A stretch of DNA of 64,000 nt from Pseudoips prasinana (lineage: Eukaryota; Arthropoda; Insecta; Lepidoptera; Nolidae): the NCBI GenBank assembly GCA_951640165.1, contig OX621247.1:32834001-32898000 (forward strand). Reading direction: 5' to 3'. Positions within the stretch are counted from its first letter, which is position 1. Every line of letters begins with the position of its first letter. Both the position numbers and the translations under genes were made by a program. Positions 52,206 through 62,351 of this stretch are shown piece after piece. A model generated the notes under the pieces. The model saw only the letters and a program-made list of their open reading frames with translations, was not told where the DNA came from and did no database searches.

Positions 52206-55200
52206 CTGCAAAATAATTTTTCAAACATGACTCATATAATAATGATAATGTCCTCTTGGTCGAACGTGACCACGGCGGCCAGTTTTAATGGAAAATGAAA
52301 ATTCACAGTAATATACTTCTAAATAAAAATATACTTCTTTACATAGATATTATACCTCTACCGAACTGCATAGCAGTTTGTTGGCAGATGAAGCAATTTA
52401 CTTGTATCAATTGTATACTTAGGCACTACTTACAAATATTATTACATAATTTAAGAGAAACGTTTTAACTTTGTTCTTGAACATGTTTTTAATAAGGTTT
52501 ACGTTACGAATTAGGGCTAAGGGAAATGTATTATAAAGTTAAGGGACTAGCTATCCGCGCGGGACATATTATATTGCACAAATGTGTGCAATAACACGAG
52601 GGCACTTCGGAGGGCACGTTAAGCTGTCGGTCCCGGTTGCAGCCATTAGACAGTCGCTAAGCCATGTCAGAGGCCTAATGGGCGGCTTGAACAACTCTGA
52701 CACTAGCTAACCACTGCCCATGATAATTAGTAGTAGTCTATCTAAAATGTTATTTAAACGTTTTTAAATTCAAAATATGAACCACGTATGATGGCTTTTG
52801 TTTCAAGGAGTAAAAACTTTACTGTACCTTGTCATATCGCCTTTGCTTCGTTGTCTTCGGGTGACATCTGAACAGTTTATTCGACATAACTTTTGTTATC
52901 ACCGAATCCGCTGACCTCGACACATCATCTTCAGATTTCACAACACTTTCCGAAGACGTCGAAATATTACTTACTATATCTTCCAATAATGTTGCAGTTA
53001 CGTCAGAATCGCTGGAGTGTTTTGACGATTCAGCAACAATAGTGGCATCTTTATGTACCCTGTCCTGGTGGCGCATCAATTCTAAATGGCTATTGCACGA
53101 AAACGGACAGCTGTTGCACACGTACCCGCTGTGCGCTTTAGCTGCGTGTGCGCGCAATTCTGACGCTGCAGAGTAAGACTTCGTGCAGTACCCACAAGGG
53201 AATCTCCGAAGATGAATCTTACGGTGGTTGCGTAGAGTAAATTTTGATGCGAATACTTTATGGCACTTGTTACATTCTAGATCTGGGTCCCCGTGTCCCT
53301 GACAGTGCAGCTCAAACTTTTTTTGGGTTTTGAGTTTTTTTCCGCACTCAGTGCATATGAAGCTGACGGAGCCAGACATTTCATAAAAGTTAGAGATACG
53401 ATGGCTACCGACCATGTGCTGTTTGAAGGCAGAGAGCTGGTGGAAAATTTGTTTGCATTTGTTGCACTGGTATTTTTTTGTCCGTGGGTGCGGTGAGTTG
53501 GAATCTTCTGAAAGAAAAACAAATTTAAAGACAGTTAGATAAATATAATAGTCTTTATTGTACAAACTCAAACGGTAAAGAACATAATGAATTAATCGTA
53601 CAGTGCCACATTCGCAAAATGATATTGACGCAAAATGACGCATTCGCAAAATGTCACTTCTCAATATGCCACATTAGCAAAATGACACATAAGCAAATCG
53701 TCTTCTCAAAATGACACATTCGCAAAATGATATTCTCAAAATGACATATTCGAAGTTTAAAAGTTAAAGCCACTTAGTGACTTATCAATAAAAAATAATA
53801 CTAATTTAATTACGTATTTAATCTCATTATTTATTCATTTTCATTTATTTTACACAAAATAAATTAAAAGATTTAAAAAGTCTTATTACTTTGACTTACG
53901 GTCCATTTCAATTTGTTTTGACTGTACAGGGTTAATATAACAATAATTTCCGTAGTTTTAATTATTTTGGAATAAAAAATACCTATATTAAAAATGATAG
54001 AAATCGATTCAGTAAACGATACTGAATAAACTATTTTCAGGATGTGCGTTAATTAAGTTACATGTTGTATATAGTATAGATAAATTTCACCCAGACACAG
54101 AATAAATAATTGAGCTCATTACACAAAGATTGTCTTGGGTGGGGATCGAACCCACGAGCCTGGCTTAGCAGTCAGGGTCACTAACCTAAAGACCAACAGG
54201 CCAGTCAAATATAAATATACCTACATAAAGTCTACTAACATTTTGTTGTTAAAAGCAACTGTGTTACAAATACAATCCTTGGCAAAAAAACAAGCGTTTT
54301 TATTTTTATATTTTGTTGGTGATCATTCTATTAATATTATAAACGGGAAAGTTTGTAAGTATGGATGGATGGATGTTACTCTTTCACGTAAAAACTACCA
54401 AATGGATTTTAATGAAACTTTACAATAATATAGCTTATACATCAGAATAACACATAAGCTACAATTTATAAAGATGTGAATTGTCCAATATACATATGAC
54501 GATAAGAGTCAAGTAAGTAGGAAAAATCTACCACTGGCGAGCTATTTCAGCGTGCACTGCCAAAACCGCTAGAGGTACACATCCTACTAATGATGATGAT
54601 GGCCTCCCGGCCGAATTTCGGCCACGGCGGCCAGTCTTAATGGAGACTAGCCAAATGCGCAGGACATATTATAGTGCACAAGTGTTGGCGCAAACACAGG
54701 GGCACTTTCTATTCCATCACTCTAATGATCCGATGGGACGCTTAGTAACACGACCGGAAAGAGTTCAGGTACACCGACGGCTTTACGTGCTCTCCGAGGC
54801 ACGGGGGTGTAATACCGCCAACTTCCAGACTTCGAGCTGATATTGAGAAATTTATTTTGACGGAAAAATCCCAAAATCACTTTTTGACCCGACCCGGGAT
54901 TTGAACCCAGGACCTCATTATCTGCGGTTAGACCAACGAGGCAGTCACAAATTCAGACATCCTACTAATATTATAAATGCGAAAGTAAGAAGTATGATTG
55001 TTACTCTTTTACGCCAAAACTACTTTAACGCGGGTGCAATGGCGATACATAACTAGTTTGGTTAAAAAGAGGTTTTCATAACCATACTATGTATGCGGCA
55101 TGTATGCATGCGGCAGGATTATGTATTAATTATTCTAGGTACTAAAAATAACGAAAAGTTAGTGTTGGTGTCTGATATCTGAATCCTTTTTTATCCACAA

Positions 55201-57617
55201 ACCTGAAAACTAAAATCTCACAAACTGAAAAAAAGGATTATTATTTTTAGAAACAAAAGTTTCGAATTTGAAGTCGCTTTCTAAGTGCCAGTACTTATAA
55301 AAATATTTTTTTTATAGGTAAGTATGTGTGCTACGCAGTTTCTGCGTAATTTCTGAAGCAATTTCGATGAAGTCGATTTCTCACTTCATTACTACACTTT
55401 AATGGGACTAGCTTGGTAGAATTCCCTATCGATCGCATAAAAAAATTGTTAATATAAGTTCACGCGTAAAGGCAAAATTGATTAATATAGGTATATAAAA
55501 AAAATACCACCGTCGAAATGACCTTCTCCTTTTAAAAACGGAGTCTTTAATTAAGACCGTTTTGAAGAAGATTGACAAAAGAAGTATAGTGGTATAAGGT
55601 GAAGTCCCCCTAGAACATTCTCTTACCAAATCGGAGACATTCCCAAGAAAGGCCAGGTCAGAAAAACCCTAAACCGGCGAGCATGTATGAAGAATATAAT
55701 GACAGTAAACGAGGCAAAAGAGATGTGCAAAGATCGTGACAAATGGAAATTCGTTGTCTCTGCATACCCCTCTGCGAAACAGGCGTGAGTCTACGTATGT
55801 AAGACCGTTTTATTTATATCATACAAAATTTTGACTAACAAACTTAGTAATGCAAGTCTACGGTAGGAACCTTTGATGTGCGTGTTCGACTCGCACTTTG
55901 CCGGAATCTGTATTACAAGAAATACATAGGTACCGACCGTATTAACGTTCGGTATGTTATTTCTATACCAACCAACCTCCAAACAAGCAAGAACGAAGTG
56001 TGCCCCACCAGTGGCGTAGTTGGCAAGCTTGTAGGGATTGCGAAATGGTATCGGGCCCTTGAGCCAAAATAGGAGACCCTTTATGATGACGGGCCGGTTG
56101 GCGTGGTTGGTAAATGCTTGCCTTTCACCCAGTACAGATATTTGTTTGCATGAACATGTCTGTTTGTTCTGACTCCAAGTGTAAATATAAGTATGTATTT
56201 ACAAAAGACAAGTAGTGCTTGGTTAGGGTCTCACTACACTACTTCACCATAGCACTGGTCCTATTGTAAAATAACAAATATACGGCCCATCAATAGGCTA
56301 CTTAGTATGGTAATAGGCTTAATTTATTTTTAATTTAATATAACAATATTACATTTAAACCACCAATAGAAAGTGATGGTTGGATATTATGGAGAAAACT
56401 GAATTACAGGTTGCCAGGTCCACCAAGAGGTTGAATTGCTACATTGACAAGCTGGTTGATATGGTTGGTTGATACTTGCCTTTCACCCCGCAGGTTGTGG
56501 GTTTGATTCCCCCACAGGACAGATATTTAATACATTTTCAGACATTTGTGTGCATGAACATGTTTGTTTGTACTGAGTCTGGGTGTAATTATCTATATAA
56601 GTATGTTTTTACACAAGAAATGTAGTATATGTAGTGTATCAGTTAACTGGCCTCCATAGTTTGGGATCAGTTGGCCGTGTGTGAATAATGTCCCAGAATA
56701 TTATATTAGGGATTGTGAGCGGGTGTGTAATATGTGTGTATGTAAGAGTGAAGTTAAAAGTACTCACCAATAACAACTTCATTGGCCACAGCATCATCTC
56801 CAAAACTTTCCATACATTTAAAAGATGGATCATCTATAGAAATGTTCTGTATTGTCTGTCCGGAATCAGAGTCATGACCCAAAAACAATATTGTTTTCTG
56901 TTGCCGAGAAGCTGACTGTATATCTGAAGACATAAGTTGCTTCAGAGCTTCATTATCAGTCTTCAGGCCAACAAATTTCATTTCTTCCCTTGCTTTTGTT
57001 GCCTTTTCATTTATAATCTCTTCAGACAATTGGGATAGGAACACTCCACACTCAAATTCATCTTCTTCATACATACCATAACTGTCTATATTTTGTCCTT
57101 CTGGAATCTTCTTAACTATCTTCTGCTCCTCAACGTTGGGAGAGTAGTGTACAGCCTCATTGTAGTTATACACATTTTGTGTTATGTATGTATTGTGTTG
57201 TTCAATTGTGATGTGATTATCTTGGGCATTGTGGATCATATACGATTCTAATGGAGGAGAATCACAACGGTTGTACACAAACGGACTCCTTGCTGGATCA
57301 ATCCATACATCTTGAGAGTCATTGTCCGCTGGGAATGTTATCTGATTCGCCTCTGCCAAGATCACAGGTAGGTTTTGACTGGATCTATTTGGTGATGCAT
57401 ATCTAATGTTTATATCATGCCCATCTAAAATTTTTATATTACATAAACCTCTGTATATTAGAGTATCACCACCTGCCGTGTCCGGAGACGAAATATCTAT
57501 GTGTATAAAGACATTTTCAGACAATTCACAGCTAGTTTCTAATGTTGTACACACTTTTGGTATGAAAAGTATAGGAAATGGACCCTCCATGTCCATATTA
57601 CGGCCTTCGCCTTCCAT
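51516..57617 (-). CDS. C2H2 zinc-finger protein, 12 fingers, three coding exons, 739 residues
   Basis: Join of 57617-56768, 53507-52828 and 52205-51516. The phases fit exactly: 850 nt, 680 nt and 690 nt including TAA, with a split GAA codon at the first junction. Residues 1-283 are acidic, rich in Asp/Glu/Asn/Ser and contain no finger, ZAD or BTB. Fingers lie at about 296-319, 333-355, 360-382, 386-409, 412-435, then a Ser-rich linker, then 511-532, 552-574, 580-602, 607-629, 635-658, 666-689 and 696-719. Linkers between fingers are mostly not TGEKP-like. It probably acts in the nucleus as a DNA-binding regulator (family knowledge); targets unknown. The start follows TTCAAG in good context, and no ATG is visible in the upstream exon. 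I do not recognise a named orthologue. Confidence 0.9.
52206..52827 (-). other. Intron 3 of the zinc-finger gene
   Basis: Donor CAAG|GTACAG at 52827, acceptor TTGCAG at 52206. Contains SINE-A pieces (52240-52290, 52540-52605) fused to a plus-oriented SINE-5S body and tail (52605-52735). Confidence 0.8.
52597..52735 (+). mobile_element. SINE-5S fragment in intron 3
   Basis: CTTCGGAGGGCACGTTAAGC, TCGGTCCCGGTTGCAGCC, AACAACTCTGACACTAG. The junction with SINE-A sequence falls at GAGGGCACTTCGGAGGGC. Confidence 0.65.
52828..53507 (-). CDS. Zinc-finger gene, coding exon 2 (fingers 1-5)
   Basis: Acceptor TTTCTTTCAG before AAGATTCC. The AA completes a GAA codon with the last G of exon 1. Five fingers (CNKC, CTEC, CNKC, CGYC, CNSC). 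A Ser/Asp-rich linker of about 75 residues follows, with HSSDSD and STSSES runs that could be phosphorylated (inference). The open frame continues upstream into the intron to an ATG at 53664, but the acceptor and the exact phase join argue against that start. Confidence 0.9.
53606..53753. repeat. Degenerate tandem array of a motif of about 16 bp in intron 2
   Basis: CATTCGCAAAATGACA-like units recur about nine times with variants TCTCAAAATGACA and TTAGCAAAATGACA. Confidence 0.8.
54040..54210 (-). mobile_element. SINE-C copy in intron 2
   Basis: Minus strand: GGCCTGTTGGTCTTTAGGTT (A-box side), CGTGGGTTCGATCCCCACC (B box), GTGTCTGGGTGAAATTTATC body. Confidence 0.75.
54330..54480 (+). mobile_element. 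Hel-A fragment in intron 2
   Basis: TCTATTAATATTATAAACGG start, AATGAAACTTTACAATAATA. The 3' hairpin is missing. Confidence 0.6.
54588..54950 (-). mobile_element. SINE-A copy in intron 2
   Basis: Reverse-strand SINE-A from GGCCTCCCGGCCGAATTTCG to GACCTCATTATCTGCGGTTA, ACCAACGAGGC. The A-box region is slightly shortened. Confidence 0.75.
54958..55057 (+). mobile_element. Hel-A copy, strongly deleted
   Basis: TCCTACTAATATTATAAATG start. ACTACTTTAACGCGGGTG joins the front directly to a 3' remnant. Confidence 0.55.
55565..55795 (+). pseudogene. LINE ORF2 C-terminal relic in intron 2
   Basis: Encodes KKGQVRKTLNRRACMKNIM, then [20 protein letters not shown]. Same family as 29.2-29.5 kb. The part before is broken by a stop and indels. 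Confidence 0.65.
56090..56250 (+). mobile_element. SINE-D fragment in intron 2
   Basis: GGGCCGGTTGGCGTGGTTGG, AATGCTTGCCTTTCACCC, ATGAACATGTCTGTTTGTTC, TATTTACAAAAGACAAGTAG. Confidence 0.65.
56445..56700 (+). mobile_element. SINE-D copy in intron 2, near full length
   Basis: GGTTGATATGGTTGGTTGAT, GTGGGTTTGATTCCCCCACA (B box), GTCTGGGTGTAATTATCTAT, TTGGCCGTGTGTGAATAATG. A small internal duplication of the ACAGATATTT / CAGACATTTG segment. Confidence 0.7.
56768..57617 (-). CDS. Zinc-finger gene, coding exon 1 (finger-free N terminus)
   Basis: ATG at 57615-57617. Encodes residues 1-283 plus one base. The stretch EEDEFECGVFLSQLSEEI and other acidic runs could form an activation or interaction region (inference). 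No Cys/His domain. Donor GTGAGT at 56767. Confidence 0.88.
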
Positions 57618-57632
57618 CTTGAAAATTCAAAC

Positions 57633-57755
57633 CTTAAAACAAAAATAACGCACATGTTGGGCACTGCTATACTCAACTATGGTAAATGTAGGTACTTAAA
57701 TAAAGAAAAAAATTATAAGAAAAAGTCTGGAAATAAAAAATGTAGGCGAACTTAC
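57633..57755 (-). other. Intron 1 (5' UTR) of the zinc-finger gene
   Basis: Donor CACGTG|GTAAGT at 57755. Acceptor most likely TTTTGTTTTAAG at 57633; TTTTCAAG at 57618 is an alternative. Confidence 0.65.
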
Positions 57756-57830
57756 CACGTGCGACAATGGTGGCCACCACGAAAAGATGTGCCCGGCGGT
57801 AGTAATAACTCGACAGTTATATGAAAATAT
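57756..57830 (-). other. Candidate noncoding first exon of the zinc-finger gene
   Basis: The minus strand reads TACTACCGCCGGGCACATCT, GGTGGCCACCATTGTCGCAC and GTG before the donor. No ATG. The transcription start is not placed; 57830 is an approximate limit. Confidence 0.55.
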
Positions 57831-58797
57831 ATTTTATTACCCCCCATTTTATTATAATTAGTAATTAGTTGCAACTTTTGTGGGTAAGTTGAAAACTTTT
57901 ACAATAGCACACGATCTTAGTTTAGTTTCATAAAAATAAAAGAAATACTTTTTTTCAATTAATAATTCGAATTTCGAATACCAGATCATAAATAAACGGC
58001 TAGATTTGTTTATTACCTTAAATTTGTTTTTGTTTTGAACGAAAGTTATTTATACGTTAATTATTTGGTAATGAAATGTAGTATTTATCTTATGGTGTTA
58101 AGGTTTAAATTAAATCAACTGTGTATTTACGTCTTGAAACGTGACATTTATCGGTTTGACGGATACACTCCGGTTTACGCTGCTTACCATGATATATAAA
58201 CAAGCTCGTTTTGTATCCCTTTAATGTACCTTCGGACGCTTTAGTATCTTGTTTATGGAAAGTAATCGTAAATAAAATTAATTTGCCTGTATAATGTGTC
58301 TGTCTACATGGCTTAGGCTGATAAAGATTTGATTTCTCAATATTGAATTTCTAATTGAAAGTGGAAAGCCATTGTTGCAGCTTTAAGTTTGTATGGTATA
58401 ATTTGCCAATGTATTCAGTTATTGTTAGCCGTAAAAAAAGATAACAAAGCACAATAATAACCAAAGATTATGCATATTATAATTATGTTATTACCTCCAT
58501 ATTGTATAAGTACTTCTTTATTACCTCCATAGTAATACAGTTACAAGTCACTCACATTAAAATCAATAGACAAGTTTTGTAAAAGTTAACGCAAAAATTA
58601 TGCATATTAGTATATTTTGATTGTATTCCTACAATACGATGTAGGCAAATAGGGGAATTTAGGAATTCAAAATCATACTTACTGATATACATTACGTATG
58701 CAAGTGTTACAAAAACAGTGGACCTAGCTGAAGGAGCGTTATCTACCCATGAAAATAAACTAATTATACAAATCTACTTTGGGAAATCAATATTAAT
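57831..58797. other. No gene seen; region upstream of the zinc-finger gene
   Basis: AT-rich, apparently unique. It probably includes the gene's promoter, but no TATA or other element could be supported. Confidence 0.4.
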
Positions 58798-58958
58798 GGG
58801 GCCTGTTGGCATGGTTGGTAAATGTTTGCTTTTCACACCGGAAGTCGTGGCTTCGATGCCCATCCATGACAGATATTGGTGTGCATGAACATGTCTATTT
58901 GTCCTGAGTCTGGGTGTAATTATCTATATGAGTATCTATTTACATGATCAATAATATA

Positions 58959-60212
58959 CAAAATGTTTGTTATTCATCCAAATTTATTTTATCACCTTCA
59001 AAGTATGCTCCTTTAGAAACGATACACTTACGCCAACGAATAATCCATTCATCAAAACATTTTTTAAACGCTGCTTTCGGAATTGAGTTCAGTTCTCGCC
59101 GCGAATTCTCCTTTATGTCTTCTACCGATTGAAAACGGGTACCACGAAGTGGTAATTTGAGTTTAGGTAAAAGAAAGAAGTCAGCTGGTGCCATATCTGG
59201 TGAATATGGTGGTTGCTGGATGGTATTTGTTGAGCGTTTGGTCAAAAATTCGTTCACAATGATGGCCTTGTGCGAAGGCGCATTAACACGGTGCAAAATC
59301 CAAGAATTTTCTTTCCACAAATCTGGCCTTTTTCGTCGAATTTGCTCTCTTAAACGCCGCATAACGCTCAAATAATATTCTTTATTTACCGTGCACAACA
59401 CTGCGATAGTCAAAGAAAACAGTCAACATGACTTTGACTTTTGATCGACTTTGGCGTGGTTTTTTCGGTTTCGGTTCAGTTGGAAAGCGCCACTCCGAAG
59501 CTTGTTGACTAGTTTGCATGTCAATCTCGTAAACCCACGTCTCGTCACCAGTAACAATGCGTTTCATGAATGTTGGGTCGGAATTGACTCGTTCTACCAT
59601 GTCCTCAGCGACTTTCATGCGATTGAGTTTTTGGAGAAAATTCAGATCTTTTGGGACTAGCCGAGCGGCAACATGTTTCAGACCCAAATGATTAGTTAAA
59701 ATGGTACGGATCGACTAGTGAGATACAGAAAGTTCGGCGGCTATCTCTCTCAGAGTTGAATGAGGATTTTCAGTCACTATTTCCTTCACTTTTGCGATGT
59801 TAACTTCAGTTGCAAACGTTGATGGCCTACCAGAGCGAGGCAAATCTTTCATCACATCTCGACCGCTTTTGAACGCTTTGAACCACTCATAAGCACGAGT
59901 TTTTGATAAAGTCGATTCACCGTAAGCCTTCTGTAACATTTTCAGTGACTCCGAACACGAAATTCCATTAGCGATCCAAAATTTAAAACAAACTATTTGT
60001 TCGATATTTTAGTCCATTATGAAATTCGCAATACACACTATATATGATATTACTAAAACCAGCACTGTATTTAATATAAATAACAGATGCAACTCAAACT
60101 CCGCGCCAAAATGGAAAACAGTTGTGCCAATCTAACAACAACAAAACAAACAAAAATTTGAATTTGGAACCATAAACAAATCATCCATTCCCGATACTTT
60201 TTTGACTGAATG
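58959..60212 (-). mobile_element. Mariner element, inactive
   Basis: The 5' end at 60212 has the inverted-repeat sequence CATTCAGTCAAAAAAGTATC next to TA. The 3' end lies just beyond the transposase stop, and no matching inverted repeat is visible there, so the 3' end seems shortened. Confidence 0.8.
58970..60017 (-). pseudogene. Mariner transposase pseudogene (D,D34D family)
   Basis: Start ATG at 60015-60017 (MD, then stop at codon 3), NIEQIVCFKFWIANGIS, ESTLSKTRAYEWFKAFKSGR, DLPRSGRPST, SVSH followed by TAG at about 59712, then RLVPKDLN, the first catalytic motif TGDETWVYE, a deletion with frameshift near 59400, then the second and third motifs. The second catalytic Asp is replaced: HRVNAPSH instead of HHDNAPxH. 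The third site YSPDMAPADFF is kept, 34 residues on. Two nonsense codons, one frameshift and a lost catalytic residue make it nonfunctional. Helix-turn-helix region about residues 10-110. Ends GDKINLDE, TAA. Confidence 0.9.
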
Positions 60213-60456
60213 TATATCTGTTATCTGATTTACATAGTACAAGATCTGTTAAGTTTGGGATCAGATGTCCGTGTGTAAATAATATTATTATTTTATACCA
60301 GGATATTATTTTCAGGTCATTATCAGCTGATCATTATTTTTCCATGGGGAGTAAATTTTTTTGTGTATTTTACATGTTGACGTGTTACAGGTAGTTTAGG
60401 TTCATAGGCAAACTAAGCTCCTTAATTTACGTCTATTAATGTTACATCTATATGTT

Positions 60457-60590
60457 CAGATGCCAGCACATCAAGCTACCCCAATCTGTCAAATTTCCCC
60501 AATTGAAAGTGAACCTTATTAATTGTAATATAGTTGAAAATCTATGAAAGAAATTTGACAGATTGGGGTAGCTGGATGTGCTGGCGTCTG
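60457..60590. mobile_element. MITE-135, copy 6
   Basis: CAGATGCCAGCACATCAAGC to GATGTGCTGGCGTCTG, TA on the right side. The left flank has TT instead of TA. Confidence 0.75.
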
Positions 60591-60604
60591 TACCTACCTA
60601 CTTA

Positions 60605-60800
60605 CAGGTAAGGCTCTCCCGGCCAGTTGCTCTCACTGGCCCTCAAGTGATCGGCGAGGTTAAGTACTTAGGCTGTAAGTCTATAGATAGATGACAGATG
60701 ACCGAAAGTATTATTATTTCTGAGTGTCTCCGTGCTTCGGCGGGCGCGTTAAGCTGTCGGTCCCGGTTGTAGCTGGAGGCTGTTGTAGCTAAATCAGAGG
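60605..60800 (+). mobile_element. SINE-5S, left part (split by SINE-F)
   Basis: GATCGGCGAGGTTAAGTACT, CTCCGTGCTTCGGCGGGCGC, TCGGTCCCGGTTGTAGCTG, AATCAGAGGC. Resumes at 61063. Confidence 0.7.
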
Positions 60801-61062
60801 CATAATAATAATAATATAATATCTAGGGACAATGTCACACAGATCATCCTAGCCCCAAACTAAGCAAAGCTTGTACTATGGGTACCAGGCGACGATATAC
60901 ATACTTATATAGATAGATAAATACTTATATACATAGAAAACATCCATGACTCAGAAACAAATATTCGTGCTCATCACACAAACATTTGCACTTACCGGGA
61001 TTCTAACCCAGGACCACCAGCTTCGTAGGCAGGAGCACTACCAACTAGGCTACGGTGACCGT
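60801..61062 (-). mobile_element. SINE-F, full length, nested in SINE-5S
   Basis: Minus strand: GTAGCCTAGTTGGTAGTGCT (A-box side), CCTGGGTTAGAATCCCGG (B box), GAGTCATGGATGTTTTCTAT body, GTACAAGCTTTGCTTAGTTT, GACATTGTCCCTAGAT end. Confidence 0.8.
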
Positions 61063-61128
61063 CTTGGCAAGGCATGGCTGGGACGCTTGACCAACTCTGA
61101 CACTAGGGTAACCACTGTCCATACGATA
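61063..61128 (+). mobile_element. SINE-5S, right part
   Basis: GGACGCTTGACCAACTCTGA, CACTAGGGTAACCACTGTCC, ATACGATAAA. Confidence 0.7.
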
Positions 61129-61144
61129 AAATAAAGTAAGGCCG

Positions 61145-61290
61145 ACTGACCTGTTGGTCTAGTGGTCAGTGACCCTGAGTGCTAAGGCAGAGGTCATGGG
61201 TCCGACCCAGAACAAATCTCTGTGTGATGAGCATGATTATATTATTATATTCTATTTCTTGGCGTAATTTACCTATAAGATTATTTACAT
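61145..61290 (+). mobile_element. SINE-C copy
   Basis: TGACCTGTTGGTCTAGTGGT A box. B box degraded (GGTCCGACCC). GATGAGCATGATTATATT, TTGGCGTAATTTACCTATAA body. Confidence 0.65.
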
Positions 61291-61525
61291 ATAAATAAAT
61301 AAAATAAAATAAAAAAGGTTTTTATTCACGTAGACTTTAAAAAAGCGCTTGTAAATAGTCAGAACATGTTTGTAGTAATACAGTTATTATTTCTAGTTGC
61401 ATATTACAGATATTTAGGCACACAGAATATTAAAACATTTATACAATTTATTTTATAATAGTAGTGATATTTAGCTAGCTTGTATTAAGTTATTGTCAAG
61501 GAGATTATGTTTAGGTTTAATGATT
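61291..61525 (-). mobile_element. LINE-tail K copy
   Basis: AAAAAAGGTTTTTATTCACG, AGCGCTTGTAAATAGTCAGA, TTAGCTAGCTTGTATTAAGT, AAGGAGATTATGTTTAGG. Confidence 0.7.
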
Positions 61526-61589
61526 GAAATTTATATAAAAAAAAATATATAAACATATTTAAAAATATACACGTATACTAGGTACTACT

Positions 61590-61852
61590 AATCATATGGG
61601 CAGTGGTTACCCTAGTGTCAGATTTGTTCAAGCCGGCCAGTAGACCTCTGACTTGGCTAAACGACTGTTTTCTAATGACTACAACCGGGACCGACAGCTC
61701 AACATGCCCTCCAAAGCACGGAGACGCTCAGAAATTAAACCACTTCGGTGACTTTTTTGAGGTTTTTTTTTATGGATTGACCGCGGGTCTAAGAACCTCT
61801 CCGATCACGTACGGACCGGTGAGAGAATCGAGCTATGAGCGCCTTACGTATG
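61590..61852 (-). mobile_element. SINE-5S copy
   Basis: CATATGGGCAGTGGTTACCC, AACGACTGTTTTCTAATGAC, AAAGCACGGAGACGCTCAGA, CGGTGAGAGAATCGAGCTAT. The 5S-like centre is partly deleted. Confidence 0.7.
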
Positions 61853-61914
61853 TTTTAAAACGCCACTGACGCTCGCATTGCGCACTCTCAACGATATTGC
61901 TTCGGAATTAAGCG

Positions 61915-62338
61915 TCCCACTATTTGGCTTGATACTCTCACCCTGCGGAGAGACGTGGCGTCTCTATGTGTCCTTTACCGCATTTACTACGGGGAGTGTT
62001 CAGAGGAATTGTTCGAGCTTATACCTGCCGCCACATTCCGCCACAGACCCTCTCGCCAAAAGTGGAAATTTCATCCTTATCACCTGGATGAATGGTCATC
62101 TACCACTGTGCGTTTCTCAAGAAACTTTTTGCCACGCACTACCGCTCTGTGGAATCAATTAGCTGCGGAGGTATTTCCGATCCGGTATGACATGGCAACT
62201 TTCAAGAAGCGAGCCTATTCTTTTCTTAAAGGCCGGCAACGCACTTGCAGCTCCTCAGGTGTTGCGAGTGTCCATGGGCGGCGGTGATCACTTACCATCA
62301 GGTGACCCACTTGCTCGTTTGCCAACCTATTATATATA
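61915..62338 (+). pseudogene. LINE ORF2 C-terminal fragment and 3' end
   Basis: An open frame of about 124 codons to TGA at 62285-62287 encodes [44 protein letters not shown] and [17 protein letters not shown]. This is the conserved tail downstream of RT in a jockey/CR1-like lepidopteran LINE group (recall). The 3' UTR is short (CACTTACCATCAGGTGACCC, GCTCGTTTGCCAACC) and ends in TA repeats. Well preserved and 5'-truncated, so probably a fairly young insertion. Confidence 0.75.
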
Positions 62339-62351
62339 TATATATAAAAAA

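Larger units (their letters stand above)
53508..56767 (-). other. Intron 2 of the zinc-finger gene, repeat-filled
   Basis: Donor ATTG|GTGAGTA at 56767, acceptor at 53508. About 3.3 kb. It holds the repeats listed separately and no additional finger-coding exon that I can see. Confidence 0.85.
58798..60310 (+). mobile_element. SINE-D interrupted by mariner
   Basis: The left part 58798-58958 runs from GGGGCCTGTTGGCATGG to TATTTACATGATCAATAA. The right part 60213-60310 resumes at TATATCTGTTATCTGATTTA and ends AGATGTCCGTGTGTAAATAA. The order matches uninterrupted copies. Confidence 0.75.

Noticed and set aside
53508..53664. ATG at 53664 as the start of a shorter zinc-finger protein
   Set aside because: A strong acceptor (TTTCTTTCAG) at 53508 and an exact phase join to the upstream exon show this part is intron.
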